From FEN-1139 sp964396375 (GTDB taxonomy: Bacteria > Myxococcota_A > Polyangia > Polyangiales > Polyangiaceae): a DNA stretch of 64,000 nt. The stretch is taken from assembly GCA_964396375.1 (NCBI GenBank), contig CAYNEY010000008.1, positions 71,851-135,850 of the forward strand, written 5' to 3'. The notes beneath the pieces were generated by a model. It made no database searches, had not been told where the DNA came from, and worked only from the letters and a program-made list of their open reading frames with translations. The stretch's first letter is position 1, and every line of letters starts with the position of its first letter. Shown piece by piece: positions 1 through 9,072 of the stretch. Made by a program: the position numbers and the translations under genes.

Positions 1-1692
1 CAGGACGTACTCACAGCCACCAAACAGAAGCGGATCGACGTCGAGCTCTAGAACGCGTGTCTCGACAGATGAGAGCCCTACGAAAGGTCGATACTGAACT
101 GCGCCGGTTCCCTCGACCTTCCGCGCCACGATGGTTCCCTGGAGGTCGCCGTTGTCGAGCTTCACCATCGCCTCGGGCGCGAGCAGCGAGCCCAGAAACG
201 AGAGCCCCGATAGTCGCACCTGGGTCAATTCTGGAGCGTTCCAGAGGATCCGCTCTGGAGCTGCGCCATCCAACGTGATCCCTGCGTTCTGGAGCGAGAA
301 CTCCCCTCTTCCAACCAGATCGACAACGGCAATCGAGTTTGGTGGGGTAGAGAGCCGCATGGAGTTCACACCCGCGAACACGGCAGCGTCCACCCGGAAC
401 ACATTCCGCTCTGGATCGGAGCCGAGGAGTTCGATCCCTCCCCACGTCGTCACAGTGACCTGTCCACCTGCTGGCAGCGAGCGGAGCTCGGCTGACATCG
501 CTCGCAGGCCTGACCAAGCTTCGTCGAAGGGGATGGGAGCCCCAACCAGAATGCTTCCCGTGATCCCGATCGTGGCCGGCAGGACCACTGGTGCTGCCGT
601 GACCAAGTCCCCGCCGACGCTGCCATTCTGGAGCGTCACACTGCCCTCGCTCAAGAGTCCCAGGCCCGAATTGCCGGAATTGAGGGAGAAGCTCCACAGA
701 TCGATGTTGCCCTTGGCCGCGATCGGTCCGCCAATGCTGGGGAGCCCGGAGATGCTCTCCAAAGCGAAGATGTTGAACTCCCCAGGATAGCTGAGAGTTC
801 GTTCTCCGAAGACGAGGCTTCGAGTCCACGCATCCCCAACGACGCTCCTTCGAAGCTTTGGTTGGTGGAGTCGCGTGATTTCTCTGCCGGGAAGGCAAGC
901 GCCGGGTGCACGGCCCTCCGCGAGTGAGGCCACCTGACCCCTCACCGACACCGACGACAGCACCCTGTCAGGATCTACGGGGTGGTCGAATTCAAGGAAG
1001 AACCTGTGATCCGACAGCACATCGCGCCCGGTCTCAGGAGACTCAGTCCCACGCCAGATCCCGTCGAGATCTGGCCCGACGCTGATCAGTTGCACAGTCG
1101 AGTCCACGCAGACGTTTGACACCGGCACGGTTCCGCCGGTTCCCAAGCCCCCACCCAAAGCCTCGCCGCCAGACGATGGATCGTTTCCACCCGCGGAACC
1201 CTCAGTCCCCGTACCGCCGGCACCTGCCGCCCCGTCGCCGTCGGGACTTGTGGCTCCATCGCGCCCAAAGCTCAAGATCCGTGGTTGATAGTCTGCGCCC
1301 GTCTTCGTCCCGTTCCAACCCAACGTGATGCTGGAGTGTGGATAGATGACCGCGTTGAACGCGACAGGGGAGACCGTCACGACGCCAGACCGGCCAGAAA
1401 AGCTGCCATTCCATGGATCCGGAAGAATCTCGGAGTCGTTGAGATCGAGCTCGATCTGCCAGGTCGTGGTCGGCACATCGCTCCGGTTCGTCACCGTGAG
1501 TTGGGCCGTGTAGCCCGTGGGCCAGTCGGACACCAGCGCCAGTTCAGCTGAGAATTCCGTGTCTGTCAGTTCCTGGCCGACTTGACCCACTGCAGTGTCA
1601 CGGGAAAATTCGCCCCCCCCTGTATCTGTCCCGCAACCACCGAACATCATCGCCCCAGCCAGAGCAGCGAACAGCGCCTTGTTGAACCCCAT
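1..1692 (-). CDS. Surface lipoprotein with CBM2-like and choice-of-anchor A domains (3' end outside window)
   Basis: The frame is open for 564 codons from an ATG at 1692 to the window edge, so the C-terminus is missing. GGAGG lies 8 nt before the ATG. Residues 1-20 form a lipoprotein signal ending FGGC, with Cys20 the predicted lipidation site. Residues of about 40-130 resemble a family 2 cellulose-binding module: a TWQIELDL strand, a WNG motif, and a later SITLGWNGT stretch. A Gly/Ala/Ser-rich linker follows at about 145-185. The C-terminal half matches the choice-of-anchor A family, from GEFNIFALESISGLPSIGG to a block reading SFLGSLLAPEAMVKL and then GTIVARKVEG. Known family knowledge: such proteins are surface-exposed, and the CBM2 suggests polysaccharide binding. 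No catalytic domain is seen in the part present. It is transcribed divergently from the next gene. Function beyond binding is not assignable. Confidence 0.8.
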   Translation of the reverse strand, partial: MGFNKALFAALAGAMMFGGCGTDTGGGEFSRDTAVGQVGQELTDTEFSAELALVSDWPTGYTAQLTVTNRSDVPTTTWQIELDLNDSEILPDPWNGSFSGRSGVVTVSPVAFNAVIYPHSSITLGWNGTKTGADYQPRILSFGRDGATSPDGDGAAGAGGTGTEGSAGGNDPSSGGEALGGGLGTGGTVPVSNVCVDSTVQLISVGPDLDGIWRGTESPETGRDVLSDHRFFLEFDHPVDPDRVLSSVSVRGQVASLAEGRAPGACLPGREITRLHQPKLRRSVVGDAWTRSLVFGERTLSYPGEFNIFALESISGLPSIGGPIAAKGNIDLWSFSLNSGNSGLGLLSEGSVTLQNGSVGGDLVTAAPVVLPATIGITGSILVGAPIPFDEAWSGLRAMSAELRSLPAGGQVTVTTWGGIELLGSDPERNVFRVDAAVFAGVNSMRLSTPPNSIAVVDLVGRGEFSLQNAGITLDGAAPERILWNAPELTQVRLSGLSFLGSLLAPEAMVKLDNGDLQGTIVARKVEGTGAVQYRPFVGLSSVETRVLELDVDPLLFGGCEYVL

Positions 1693-1719
1693 GTGCCTGC
1701 CTCCGTGAAAGAAGTCTCC

Positions 1720-1749
1720 AAGCTAGGCGACTCAGCGGGTCAGCGTCAA
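1720..1749 (-). promoter_or_regulatory. Candidate sigma-70-type promoter for the CBM2 lipoprotein
   Basis: Reading leftwards, TTGACG (1749-1744) is followed after 18 nt by TAGCTT (1725-1720), about 27 nt before the start codon at 1692. The -35 matches consensus at five of six positions; the -10 is poor. It is supported only by spacing and position. Confidence 0.3.
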
Positions 1750-1944
1750 TGACATTGGGGCATGGCTTCGCGCGCGGACGTGGTTGCACTCAGGATCGCG
1801 TACCGTTTCGGTGACCAATCGGGGGCGCTCTTCACTCTGCGGTTTGGCCCAGACAGCGTGAGGCTAATGCGCAAGCACCCTATCCCCTTGCCCCACCCAG
1901 GCTCCTGCCCACGCGAAGCATCGCTGTGGCATAGTGCGCGCCGC

Positions 1945-4900
1945 ATGGAAAAGCCCCCCACCCTCCCCACGCGAGCCAAGGCCCAACCAGGGCTCGGGGG
2001 CGTGGTTCTTGTGGTTCTGTCGCTCGCGCTCCTCCTTCATTATCTCGGCATCGTGCGTGCCGCGCCGCGAGATCTGGCCGAGTGGCTCCCGCTCGCCGGC
2101 TCGACGCTGGTGCTCTTGGTGGTACTGGCTCGAGCCGCGATGCCACGGGACCTGCTCGGTCTCGTGCCTTGGCTTTGTGCCCCGTTCGCTCTGTTCTGGG
2201 TGACAGAAACCCTGCTGCAACTCACCTGCGTGCTGCGTCCCGCGACCTGGGATGAGCACCTGTGGTCCCCGCTGCTCGCTTCGAGTCCCCGGTTCTTGCC
2301 CGCTCATCCGAGCGTGCACCTGGTGCGCGACGGGCTATTTTGGCTGGGAGCGGCCCTCACCCTCCGCAGGCCGGAAGTGTCGTGGCGGCGCGGGCTCGGC
2401 CTTGGGCTGCTCGGACTCGGCCTCGGCTTGGTGGCGATGCTGGCGATGCCGTTGCTCGAGCCTGGCGCGCTCGCCCCCATCGAGCCACTCGAGCTGCTCG
2501 AACCCGGCGCGCTTGCGGCGGCGGCACACCCCGCGCGCTCGGGTCTGGTCTCGCTGCCCCTCTTGCTCGGCGCGCTGCTGCTCGTGCTTACCCTGCGCAC
2601 GCTGCCCTCGCGCGCGCGCACTCTGCGGCTCTCGGTGGTGGGCCTTCACCTGCTCCTCGTCCTTCTCAGCCTTCCGCAGTCCGTGGTCTCGGTGCTCGGC
2701 ACCGTCGCACTCGGAGCGCTCTGCCTTCTGCTCGGACCTGGCGCGGCTCCCGCGGCACCAGTCGAGGCCACGCCGCCCACACAGGGCCATTCCCTCTCCC
2801 CGCTCGAGTTCGGCCTGCTCCTCATCTTCTTCTGCTCGGGCTTCGCGGCGCTGGTGTATCAGGTGGTGTACGCCAAGGGGCTGGCGCTCACCTTCGGCAG
2901 CACCTCCCACGCCAGCACCATCGTGCTCGGCGCGTACATGGGAGGGCTCGCCCTCGGCGCCTGGGCGGGTGGACACCTCGCCGAGCGCCTGCGGCGCCCC
3001 ATCCTCGGCTACGCCGTCGCCGAGCTTGGGATCGCGGCCATCTGCGCCACTTCGCCCTTCGCCCTGGATATCGCGCGCCGTGCCTACGTCAGCCTCGCGG
3101 CGGGCGCAGATCCGGCGAGGCCGCTCTGGATCGGGCTGCAGCTCGCGATCGGGGTGGCACTGCTGCTTCCGCCCACATTCTTGATGGGGCTCACCCTCCC
3201 CCTCCTCACGCGTCACTTCCTCAGTCGTGCCGGTGGGTTCGGAACCTCAGCGGGCTCCCTCTACGCCGTAAATACCTTGGGAGCAGCCCTCGGCGGGCTG
3301 CTGACGAGCTACTGGCTCTTGCCTTCACTCGGCGTGGTCCGGTCCCTCGGGCTCGCGGTGGGGCTCAATGTCTCGGTTGCAGTGCTCGGAACCCTTCTCT
3401 CCGCCAAGAGCACCCGGGCTCAGCCGAGTGCGCCAGCGCCGACAGGCACCGAGGAAGGTACGCGTTCCTTCGAGCCAACCGCGCTCGATCGGCGCCTGGC
3501 CATCATCGCGGCCATTCAGCTCACGGTCGGGGGCTTCGTGACCTTTGGGCTCGAGACCACCTCCATCCACCTCTTGGCCGTGGCCGCCGGCACCAGCGTC
3601 TACGCCTTCGGCTTGATGCTGTTCGCGTTCCTGCTCGGGCTCTCGGCGGGAGCCGCGCTGGCGCGGCGGTGGCTCGCTGGTCAAAAACGTCCCGCGTTGG
3701 CCCCGGCGCTGGTCGCCTGCCAGCTCTTGCTCGCGCTCAGCTTGCTCCTTGGGTTGGGCTTCTGGAATCACCTGTCCGATCTGTTCGCTAGCTTCGCGGG
3801 GCACGCCCCGACCGCCACCTTCGCGGCGCGCGAACTGGTGCGTTTCGTCGTGTGCCTGCTGGTGATGCTGCCTCCAGCTCTGTGCATCGGCGCGCAGTTC
3901 CCGCTCGCCCTGGAGGCAGTGGGCCGCGGTTGGCCCGAGCGCCGTTTGGTGTGGCTGGGGCGCGTCTCCGCCAGCAACACCTTCGGCAACATCCTCGGGG
4001 CGTTGGTGGTTGGCTTCGTGGCACTGCCTCGGCTCGGCTCCAAGCCTACCCTGCTCCTCCTCATCTTGCTCGCTCTCCTCTTGGCCACGCTGGCGCAGAG
4101 TGCCGTCGCGCGCCCGGCTCGCTTGCCCGCGGCTGCGCTCACCATCCTGCTTGGTCTCTGGCTGGCCTTCGAACCCCGGAGCTTCGATCTCACCCGGCTC
4201 GCCGGGGGAGGCAATGTCTACTTTCAGCCCCAGCACTACGGCACGGTCATCGACCATGCCGAGAGCCTCGACGGAGGGCTCACCACCGTCACGAGCCAGG
4301 TGAGCCACGCCGGCGTCCCATTCAAGACCCTGCTCACCAACGGCAAATTCCAGGGAAACAACCGCACCGACGACTCGGGGGAGATGGCAGCCCAGGCGGC
4401 CTTCGCGCTGTGTCCGCTCCTACACACCGACCAGCGGCAACGCGCGCTCTTGATCGGGTTTGGCACGGGAACCACCGCCCGGGTCCTCTCCGACGCAGGT
4501 TTTCGGAGCCTCGATCTGGTCGATCTCAGTCGCGATATCATCACCCTGGCCGATCGGCACTTCTCCGCCATCAACGGCTCGGTCATCCATCGAGACCAGG
4601 TGGCGGTCCACGTCACCGACGGGCGCAACTTCCTGCTCTTGACGGAGAACCGCTACGATCTGATCAGCATCGAACTGTCCAGCATCTGGTTTGCCGGGGC
4701 CGCCAACCTCTACAACTCCGAGTTCTATCGCCTGCTTCTGCCTCGCCTCAGCGAGCACGGCGTCCTCGAGCAGTGGGTCCAGCTCCACCGGCTGAGCCAC
4801 CGCGACATCGTGACCATCCTTCAGACCCTGCGCGAACACTTTCCGCGCGTCTGGCTTTACTTCCTCGGCAAGCAGGGCGTTCTGGTGGCCTGCCGGCACG

Positions 4901-5214
4901 ACTGCGCTCCGAGTTCTGCCACGCGCGCTCGCCTCGACACGCTGTCGACCCTCGACCCCGTGTTGGCTCTCTTTGGCGGGTCGGCCGCCGCCGTCGAGCA
5001 AGGGCTCTTGCTCGATCCGCCGCGCCTCGACGCATGGCTAGAAGAGTACCGAGAAACATCAGGGCTGCCACGCTCGAAGCTCATCTCCACCGACGACAAC
5101 CTCTTCCTCGAGTACAGCACGCCGCGCGGAAACGTTCGAACTTACGACGAGTCTCTAACGGACAACCTGCGGTTCTTGAGTGGCTCTGGCACAGCAGATC
5201 CGGGCTACCCCTGA
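1945..5214 (+). CDS. Fused polytopic membrane / spermidine-synthase-like protein
   Basis: A protein of 1089 aa with two parts. The N-terminal ~700 residues are very hydrophobic and contain the pattern common to fused MFS-type/spermidine-synthase proteins: a GFAALVYQVVYAKGLAL segment, then GSTSHAS and GGLALGAWAGG. The C-terminal ~300 residues form a Rossmann methyltransferase-like fold, with GFGTGTT at 838-844, an acidic LVDLS strand end, and an NSEFYRLLLPRL helix. The strand that carries the catalytic Asp in true spermidine synthases reads SIELSS here, so polyamine synthesis is doubtful. The frame is open upstream to 1762, but ATG 1945 starts a short basic leader before the first membrane helix and avoids an unusual N-terminal extension. 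Its substrate is unknown; a membrane-associated aminopropyl- or methyl-transferase-like role is only inference. Confidence 0.75.
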   Translation: MEKPPTLPTRAKAQPGLGGVVLVVLSLALLLHYLGIVRAAPRDLAEWLPLAGSTLVLLVVLARAAMPRDLLGLVPWLCAPFALFWVTETLLQLTCVLRPATWDEHLWSPLLASSPRFLPAHPSVHLVRDGLFWLGAALTLRRPEVSWRRGLGLGLLGLGLGLVAMLAMPLLEPGALAPIEPLELLEPGALAAAAHPARSGLVSLPLLLGALLLVLTLRTLPSRARTLRLSVVGLHLLLVLLSLPQSVVSVLGTVALGALCLLLGPGAAPAAPVEATPPTQGHSLSPLEFGLLLIFFCSGFAALVYQVVYAKGLALTFGSTSHASTIVLGAYMGGLALGAWAGGHLAERLRRPILGYAVAELGIAAICATSPFALDIARRAYVSLAAGADPARPLWIGLQLAIGVALLLPPTFLMGLTLPLLTRHFLSRAGGFGTSAGSLYAVNTLGAALGGLLTSYWLLPSLGVVRSLGLAVGLNVSVAVLGTLLSAKSTRAQPSAPAPTGTEEGTRSFEPTALDRRLAIIAAIQLTVGGFVTFGLETTSIHLLAVAAGTSVYAFGLMLFAFLLGLSAGAALARRWLAGQKRPALAPALVACQLLLALSLLLGLGFWNHLSDLFASFAGHAPTATFAARELVRFVVCLLVMLPPALCIGAQFPLALEAVGRGWPERRLVWLGRVSASNTFGNILGALVVGFVALPRLGSKPTLLLLILLALLLATLAQSAVARPARLPAAALTILLGLWLAFEPRSFDLTRLAGGGNVYFQPQHYGTVIDHAESLDGGLTTVTSQVSHAGVPFKTLLTNGKFQGNNRTDDSGEMAAQAAFALCPLLHTDQRQRALLIGFGTGTTARVLSDAGFRSLDLVDLSRDIITLADRHFSAINGSVIHRDQVAVHVTDGRNFLLLTENRYDLISIELSSIWFAGAANLYNSEFYRLLLPRLSEHGVLEQWVQLHRLSHRDIVTILQTLREHFPRVWLYFLGKQGVLVACRHDCAPSSATRARLDTLSTLDPVLALFGGSAAAVEQGLLLDPPRLDAWLEEYRETSGLPRSKLISTDDNLFLEYSTPRGNVRTYDESLTDNLRFLSGSGTADPGYP

Positions 5215-5291
5215 CCCGAGGCCCAAGCAACCAGCTCCACTCGGCCCGGCACCCCCTTGCTTTGTGCAGCAACTCCGATATCACGTGGGTC

Positions 5292-5798
5292 ATGGTCGAT
5301 CCTGTTGACGCACCGCCCGCCGAGCGCGCCTCGCCAAACACTCCGTTCAAGCGCTATGCGTTCATCGGGTCCATCGTACTCGCGACGCACGGCACCCTCT
5401 TCGTGGTGGGCTACCTCCGCGGTTCGCTCGGTGCCACCGAGGCCGAGAAGGCTCTCACCGACGCGCGTGCCCTGCACTCGGCCGAGCTCTCGAAGAGCAC
5501 CACCAAAATCACTGAACTCAATGCCCGGGTGGCGAAGCTCGAGGCCCGTCGAGCCCTCGACCGAAGCCTGGGCGAGCTCGAGGCGCGCAACTTCGGGTTG
5601 GCCCAGAATCACCTGGCCACCGCCGCCCAGATCCTCGCCAAGGTTACCGCTCCGAAAGAGGTGGTGGACCTGGCCCAGACCGTGAGGAGCCTGCACCTCG
5701 TGGCCACCGAAGATCTCTCCGAGCAGCGGGGGAAGCTCCGCACGCTCATCACTGCCCTGGATACCCACCTGCCACCCTGGTCCGAGGCGGCGCCATGA
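5292..5798 (+). CDS. Small single-pass membrane protein with coiled coil, unknown function
   Basis: 168 aa. A polar N-terminus leads into one membrane helix (about residues 23-42, AFIGSIVLATHGTLFVVGYL). A long heptad-like segment with many Glu, Lys, Leu and Ala follows (about 50-135). The C-terminal part looks helical and could be periplasmic. The start is the ATG at 5292; the frame stays open much further upstream, but that stretch is antisense-like noise inside the previous gene. It lies 77 nt after the spermidine-synthase-like gene and 70 nt before pyruvate kinase, so it may be cotranscribed with either. I do not recognise a family. Topology is the only thing that can be stated. Confidence 0.6.
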   Translation: MVDPVDAPPAERASPNTPFKRYAFIGSIVLATHGTLFVVGYLRGSLGATEAEKALTDARALHSAELSKSTTKITELNARVAKLEARRALDRSLGELEARNFGLAQNHLATAAQILAKVTAPKEVVDLAQTVRSLHLVATEDLSEQRGKLRTLITALDTHLPPWSEAAP

Positions 5799-5868
5799 CC
5801 TTGAGTCCGCTGGATGTTGCGCCGCCTGGTCGCTCGATGCAGATCCCATCGAGAAAAGGAAGGTTCCC

Positions 5869-7356
5869 GTGAGCACAGAGGTCGAGCATCAGCACAGAGT
5901 CTTCCGCCGCACCAAGATCGTGGCCACGTTGGGGCCGGCCACCGCCACCCGTGAGAAGCTCGAGGAGCTGCTCGACGCCGGCGCCAACCTCTTCCGCCTC
6001 AACATGTCCCACGGTACTCACGCGGAGCATCGCGAACGCGCGGAGATCGCGCGGGCGGCGGCCGCCTCGCGCAATCTTCCGATCGCCCTGCTCGCCGATC
6101 TGTGCGGCCCGAAGATCCGCGTGGGTCGCTTCGTGGAAGGGCAGATCGAGCTGGTTACGGGCGCAATGGTCACGGTCACCACCGAAGAGGTTGTCGGCGA
6201 GCCAGGTCTCATTCCCACCTCCTACGCGGCGCTCGTGACCGACGTCCGCGCCGGCAATCGCATCCTGCTCGACGACGGAAACCTCGAGCTCGTGGTGGTG
6301 AGCGTTGCGGAGCGCATGGTGCTCTGCCGGGTCATCCAGGGTGGCGTGCTGAAGGACAAGAAGGGCATGAATCTGCCCGACGTCGCGGTGTCAGCCCCAT
6401 CACTCACCGAGCAGGATCGCAATGACGCGGCCTTTGCGCTCTCGCTCGGCGTCGAGTTCTTGGCGTTGTCCTTCGTGCGAAGTGCCAGTGACGTCCTCGA
6501 GTTGCGTGAGTTCCTCCGTTCGCAGGGCAAACAAGCGCTCTTGGTGGCCAAGATCGAGAAACCCGAGGCGGTCGAGAACATCGAGGAGATCCTGCTGGCC
6601 AGCGACGCCATCATGGTGGCCCGCGGAGATCTGGGCGTGGAGCTCAGCCCCGAGCGCGTCCCCATCATCCAGGAGGAACTGGTCGATCTCGCCCGCAGTC
6701 GTCAGCGCCCCGTGATCGTCGCCACACAGATGCTCGAGTCGATGATCACGCACGCGCGACCCACCCGTGCCGAGGTGACAGACGTCGCCAATGCCGTGCG
6801 CAGCGGGGCTGACGCGGTGATGCTCTCCGCCGAGACCGCCGCAGGCAGGCATCCGACAGCGGCCGTAGCCACCATGGTACGCGTGATCGTCGCCACCGAA
6901 GCGCATATGGAGCGTCACGGCGCCTTCGGCAACATCGACGCGTACACGCCGACTCAGCTCCCGAGTGCCCTCGGTCCCTCCTTGACCCAGGCCTTCGCAG
7001 GCTCCGCAACCAGGCTCGGCCGAGAACTCTCGGTAGCCGCTGTGGTGCTGTGCGCAAGCTCCGCAAACGAAGTGGCAACCATGAGCGCCGCGCGCCCGTC
7101 GGCCCCCATCCTCGCCTGTGTGGATTCCCCTGACTCGCGAGGACTCGGGTGCCTGGCCTGGGGTGTGGTGCCGCTCACGGTCTCCCTCGGGAACGGGCCG
7201 AATCACCTGGCCGAAGAGCTGGTCCGGCAACGCGGCGTCCGCCTGGCGCGGGGACGCGTGCTGGTGATCTCAGGCCTGGGAACCGAGGCCCCGAAGTTGG
7301 AAGTGCGTGAACACCTTGCCAACTGGGGAGGGGAGAGCACGGCTCGGCCTGGGTGA
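5869..7356 (+). CDS. pyk: Pyruvate kinase
   Basis: 495 aa, close to the usual 470-500. The enzyme transfers phosphate from phosphoenolpyruvate to ADP as the last step of glycolysis, in the cytoplasm. The N-terminus has the TKIVATLGPA strand and NMSHGT (substrate binding). AKIEKPEAVEN carries the catalytic Lys at about residue 227, and IMVARGDLGVE near 250 is the metal- and PEP-binding signature. ATQMLESM and the AVMLSAETAAGRHP block follow. The C-terminal allosteric domain (from about 360) is present but divergent. Translation starts at GTG 5869, with AAGGAAGG ending 5 nt upstream; no better in-frame ATG is near. The gene stands 62 nt before release factor 3 on the same strand. Confidence 0.95.
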   Translation: MSTEVEHQHRVFRRTKIVATLGPATATREKLEELLDAGANLFRLNMSHGTHAEHRERAEIARAAAASRNLPIALLADLCGPKIRVGRFVEGQIELVTGAMVTVTTEEVVGEPGLIPTSYAALVTDVRAGNRILLDDGNLELVVVSVAERMVLCRVIQGGVLKDKKGMNLPDVAVSAPSLTEQDRNDAAFALSLGVEFLALSFVRSASDVLELREFLRSQGKQALLVAKIEKPEAVENIEEILLASDAIMVARGDLGVELSPERVPIIQEELVDLARSRQRPVIVATQMLESMITHARPTRAEVTDVANAVRSGADAVMLSAETAAGRHPTAAVATMVRVIVATEAHMERHGAFGNIDAYTPTQLPSALGPSLTQAFAGSATRLGRELSVAAVVLCASSANEVATMSAARPSAPILACVDSPDSRGLGCLAWGVVPLTVSLGNGPNHLAEELVRQRGVRLARGRVLVISGLGTEAPKLEVREHLANWGGESTARPG

Positions 7357-7417
7357 GCGCGAAACCACTATCCCCGAGCTGGCACCACCGGCCCATTGCG
7401 CTCACATTCCCCGCCCC

Positions 7418-9016
7418 ATGAGCGCCCTTTCTCCGCTGGTCCGACGCCGACGGACCTTTGCCATCATCTCGCACCCGGACGCCGGCAAGACCACGCTGAC
7501 GGAGAAGCTGCTCTTGTTCGGCGGCGCGATCCAGCTGGCAGGTGCCGTGAAGGCGCGTGGTGACCAGCGGCGCGCCCATTCGGACTGGATGAAGGTGGAG
7601 CGCGAACGAGGGATCTCGGTGACCGCCTCGGCCATGACCTTCGAGTGGCAGTCCACGACCCTGAACCTCCTCGATACCCCAGGCCACCAGGACTTCAGCG
7701 AGGACACCTACCGCGTGCTGAGCGCCGTCGACTCCGCGGTGATGGTCATCGACGCCGCCAAGGGGATCGAGAACCAGACGCGGAAGTTGTTCGAGGTGTG
7801 TCGGCTCCGGGACGTGCCGATCATCACCTTCATCAACAAGTTGGATCGCGAGTCCGAGGAGCCCTTCGACCTGCTCGATGAGATTGAGCAATCGCTGGCA
7901 CTGGACGTCACCCCGGCGAGCTGGCCCATCGGCATGGGTCGTGACTTCTTGGGCTGCTACGATCTCTTCCGGGATCGTCTACTTCTGTTCGGGCGCAAGG
8001 AGACCGACGCCGACGGCATCGTGTGTGAGGGCCTCGACGATCCGAAGCTCGACCGCCATCTCCCCGAGTCGGCGGTGGCGCGGCTGCGCGAGGAAGTGGC
8101 GATGGCGCGGGGACTCTGCAAGCCCTTCGACGTCACCGCCTATCGCGAAGGACACATGACCCCGGTCTTCTTCGGCAGCGCCCTCAACAATTTCGGGGTC
8201 CGAGAGCTGCTCACCGGCATCGTCGACTTCGCCCCACCACCGAGGCCGATGCGCGCGAGGGAGCGCGAGGTCGCGCCCGATGAGGAGTCCGTGAGTGGGT
8301 TCGTGTTCAAGATCCAGGCCAACATGGACCCGAAGCACCGGGATCGGGTTGCGTTCGTCCGGCTCTGTTCGGGGCACTTTCGCCGTGGCATGAAGCTGGT
8401 GCACGTGCACTCGAAGAACCCGCTGGTGGTCCACAACCCGATGCTCTTTCTGGCGCAGGATCGCGAGCTCGCCGATGAGGCGGTGGCCGGTGACATCCTC
8501 GGGATCCCCAACCATGGGAGGCTCAGGATCGGAGACACGCTGACCGAAGGCGAGACCCTCAATTTCACCGGGATCCCGAGCTTCGCGCCAGAGCTTCTGC
8601 AGCGCGTGCGCGCCACCGATCCGATGCGGGCCAAGCACCTTGGCCGCGCCCTCGAGCAGCTGGCCGAGGAGGGAGCCGCCCGGGTCTTCCGCCCGAGGAG
8701 TGGGGGCAGCCCGATCGTGGGCGTGGTCGGCTCCCTTCAGTTCGATGTGCTCGCCGATCGGATCCGCACCGAGTACGGGATCCCGGTCGTGTTCGAGCCG
8801 ACCTCATACTACACAGCCAGGTGGGTCGAGACCGACGATCACAAGCACCTCAGGGATTTCCTTCAGCAGAACGAGTCTTCGGCCGCTGACGACCACGCCA
8901 ACGCCCCGGTCTTCTTGGCGCGCAACTCCTGGCACCTCGACACCACGCGCAAGGATTGGCCGAAGATCACCTTCCTCGAGGTCAAGGAACAGACCTGGGC
9001 CGATTCGCCCGCGTGA
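7418..9016 (+). CDS. prfC: Peptide chain release factor 3
   Basis: 532 aa, the usual RF3 length (about 530). This GTPase removes RF1/RF2 from the ribosome after stop-codon hydrolysis. GTPase motifs are all visible: the P-loop SHPDAGKTT at 18-26, the switch I region with ERERGISVT, the G3 motif LLDTPGHQDF, and the G4 motif NKLDRE. The sequence GDQRRAHSDWM is typical of RF3 and separates it from EF-G. The C-terminal domain is full length. ATG 7418 is chosen because it gives a family-typical N-terminus; the frame is open to 7307, but that part overlaps pyruvate kinase. Confidence 0.95.
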   Translation: MSALSPLVRRRRTFAIISHPDAGKTTLTEKLLLFGGAIQLAGAVKARGDQRRAHSDWMKVERERGISVTASAMTFEWQSTTLNLLDTPGHQDFSEDTYRVLSAVDSAVMVIDAAKGIENQTRKLFEVCRLRDVPIITFINKLDRESEEPFDLLDEIEQSLALDVTPASWPIGMGRDFLGCYDLFRDRLLLFGRKETDADGIVCEGLDDPKLDRHLPESAVARLREEVAMARGLCKPFDVTAYREGHMTPVFFGSALNNFGVRELLTGIVDFAPPPRPMRAREREVAPDEESVSGFVFKIQANMDPKHRDRVAFVRLCSGHFRRGMKLVHVHSKNPLVVHNPMLFLAQDRELADEAVAGDILGIPNHGRLRIGDTLTEGETLNFTGIPSFAPELLQRVRATDPMRAKHLGRALEQLAEEGAARVFRPRSGGSPIVGVVGSLQFDVLADRIRTEYGIPVVFEPTSYYTARWVETDDHKHLRDFLQQNESSAADDHANAPVFLARNSWHLDTTRKDWPKITFLEVKEQTWADSPA

Positions 9017-9072
9017 ACGCCGAGGGTGGCGCCCCGCAGCGTTCGGTGATCCGAGAAGCGTCTTCGATTAGC

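Noticed and set aside
1762..1944. N-terminal extension of the fused membrane/spermidine-synthase-like protein
   Set aside because: The extra 61 residues look like non-coding translation and have no ribosome-binding site. ATG 1945 gives a normal start.
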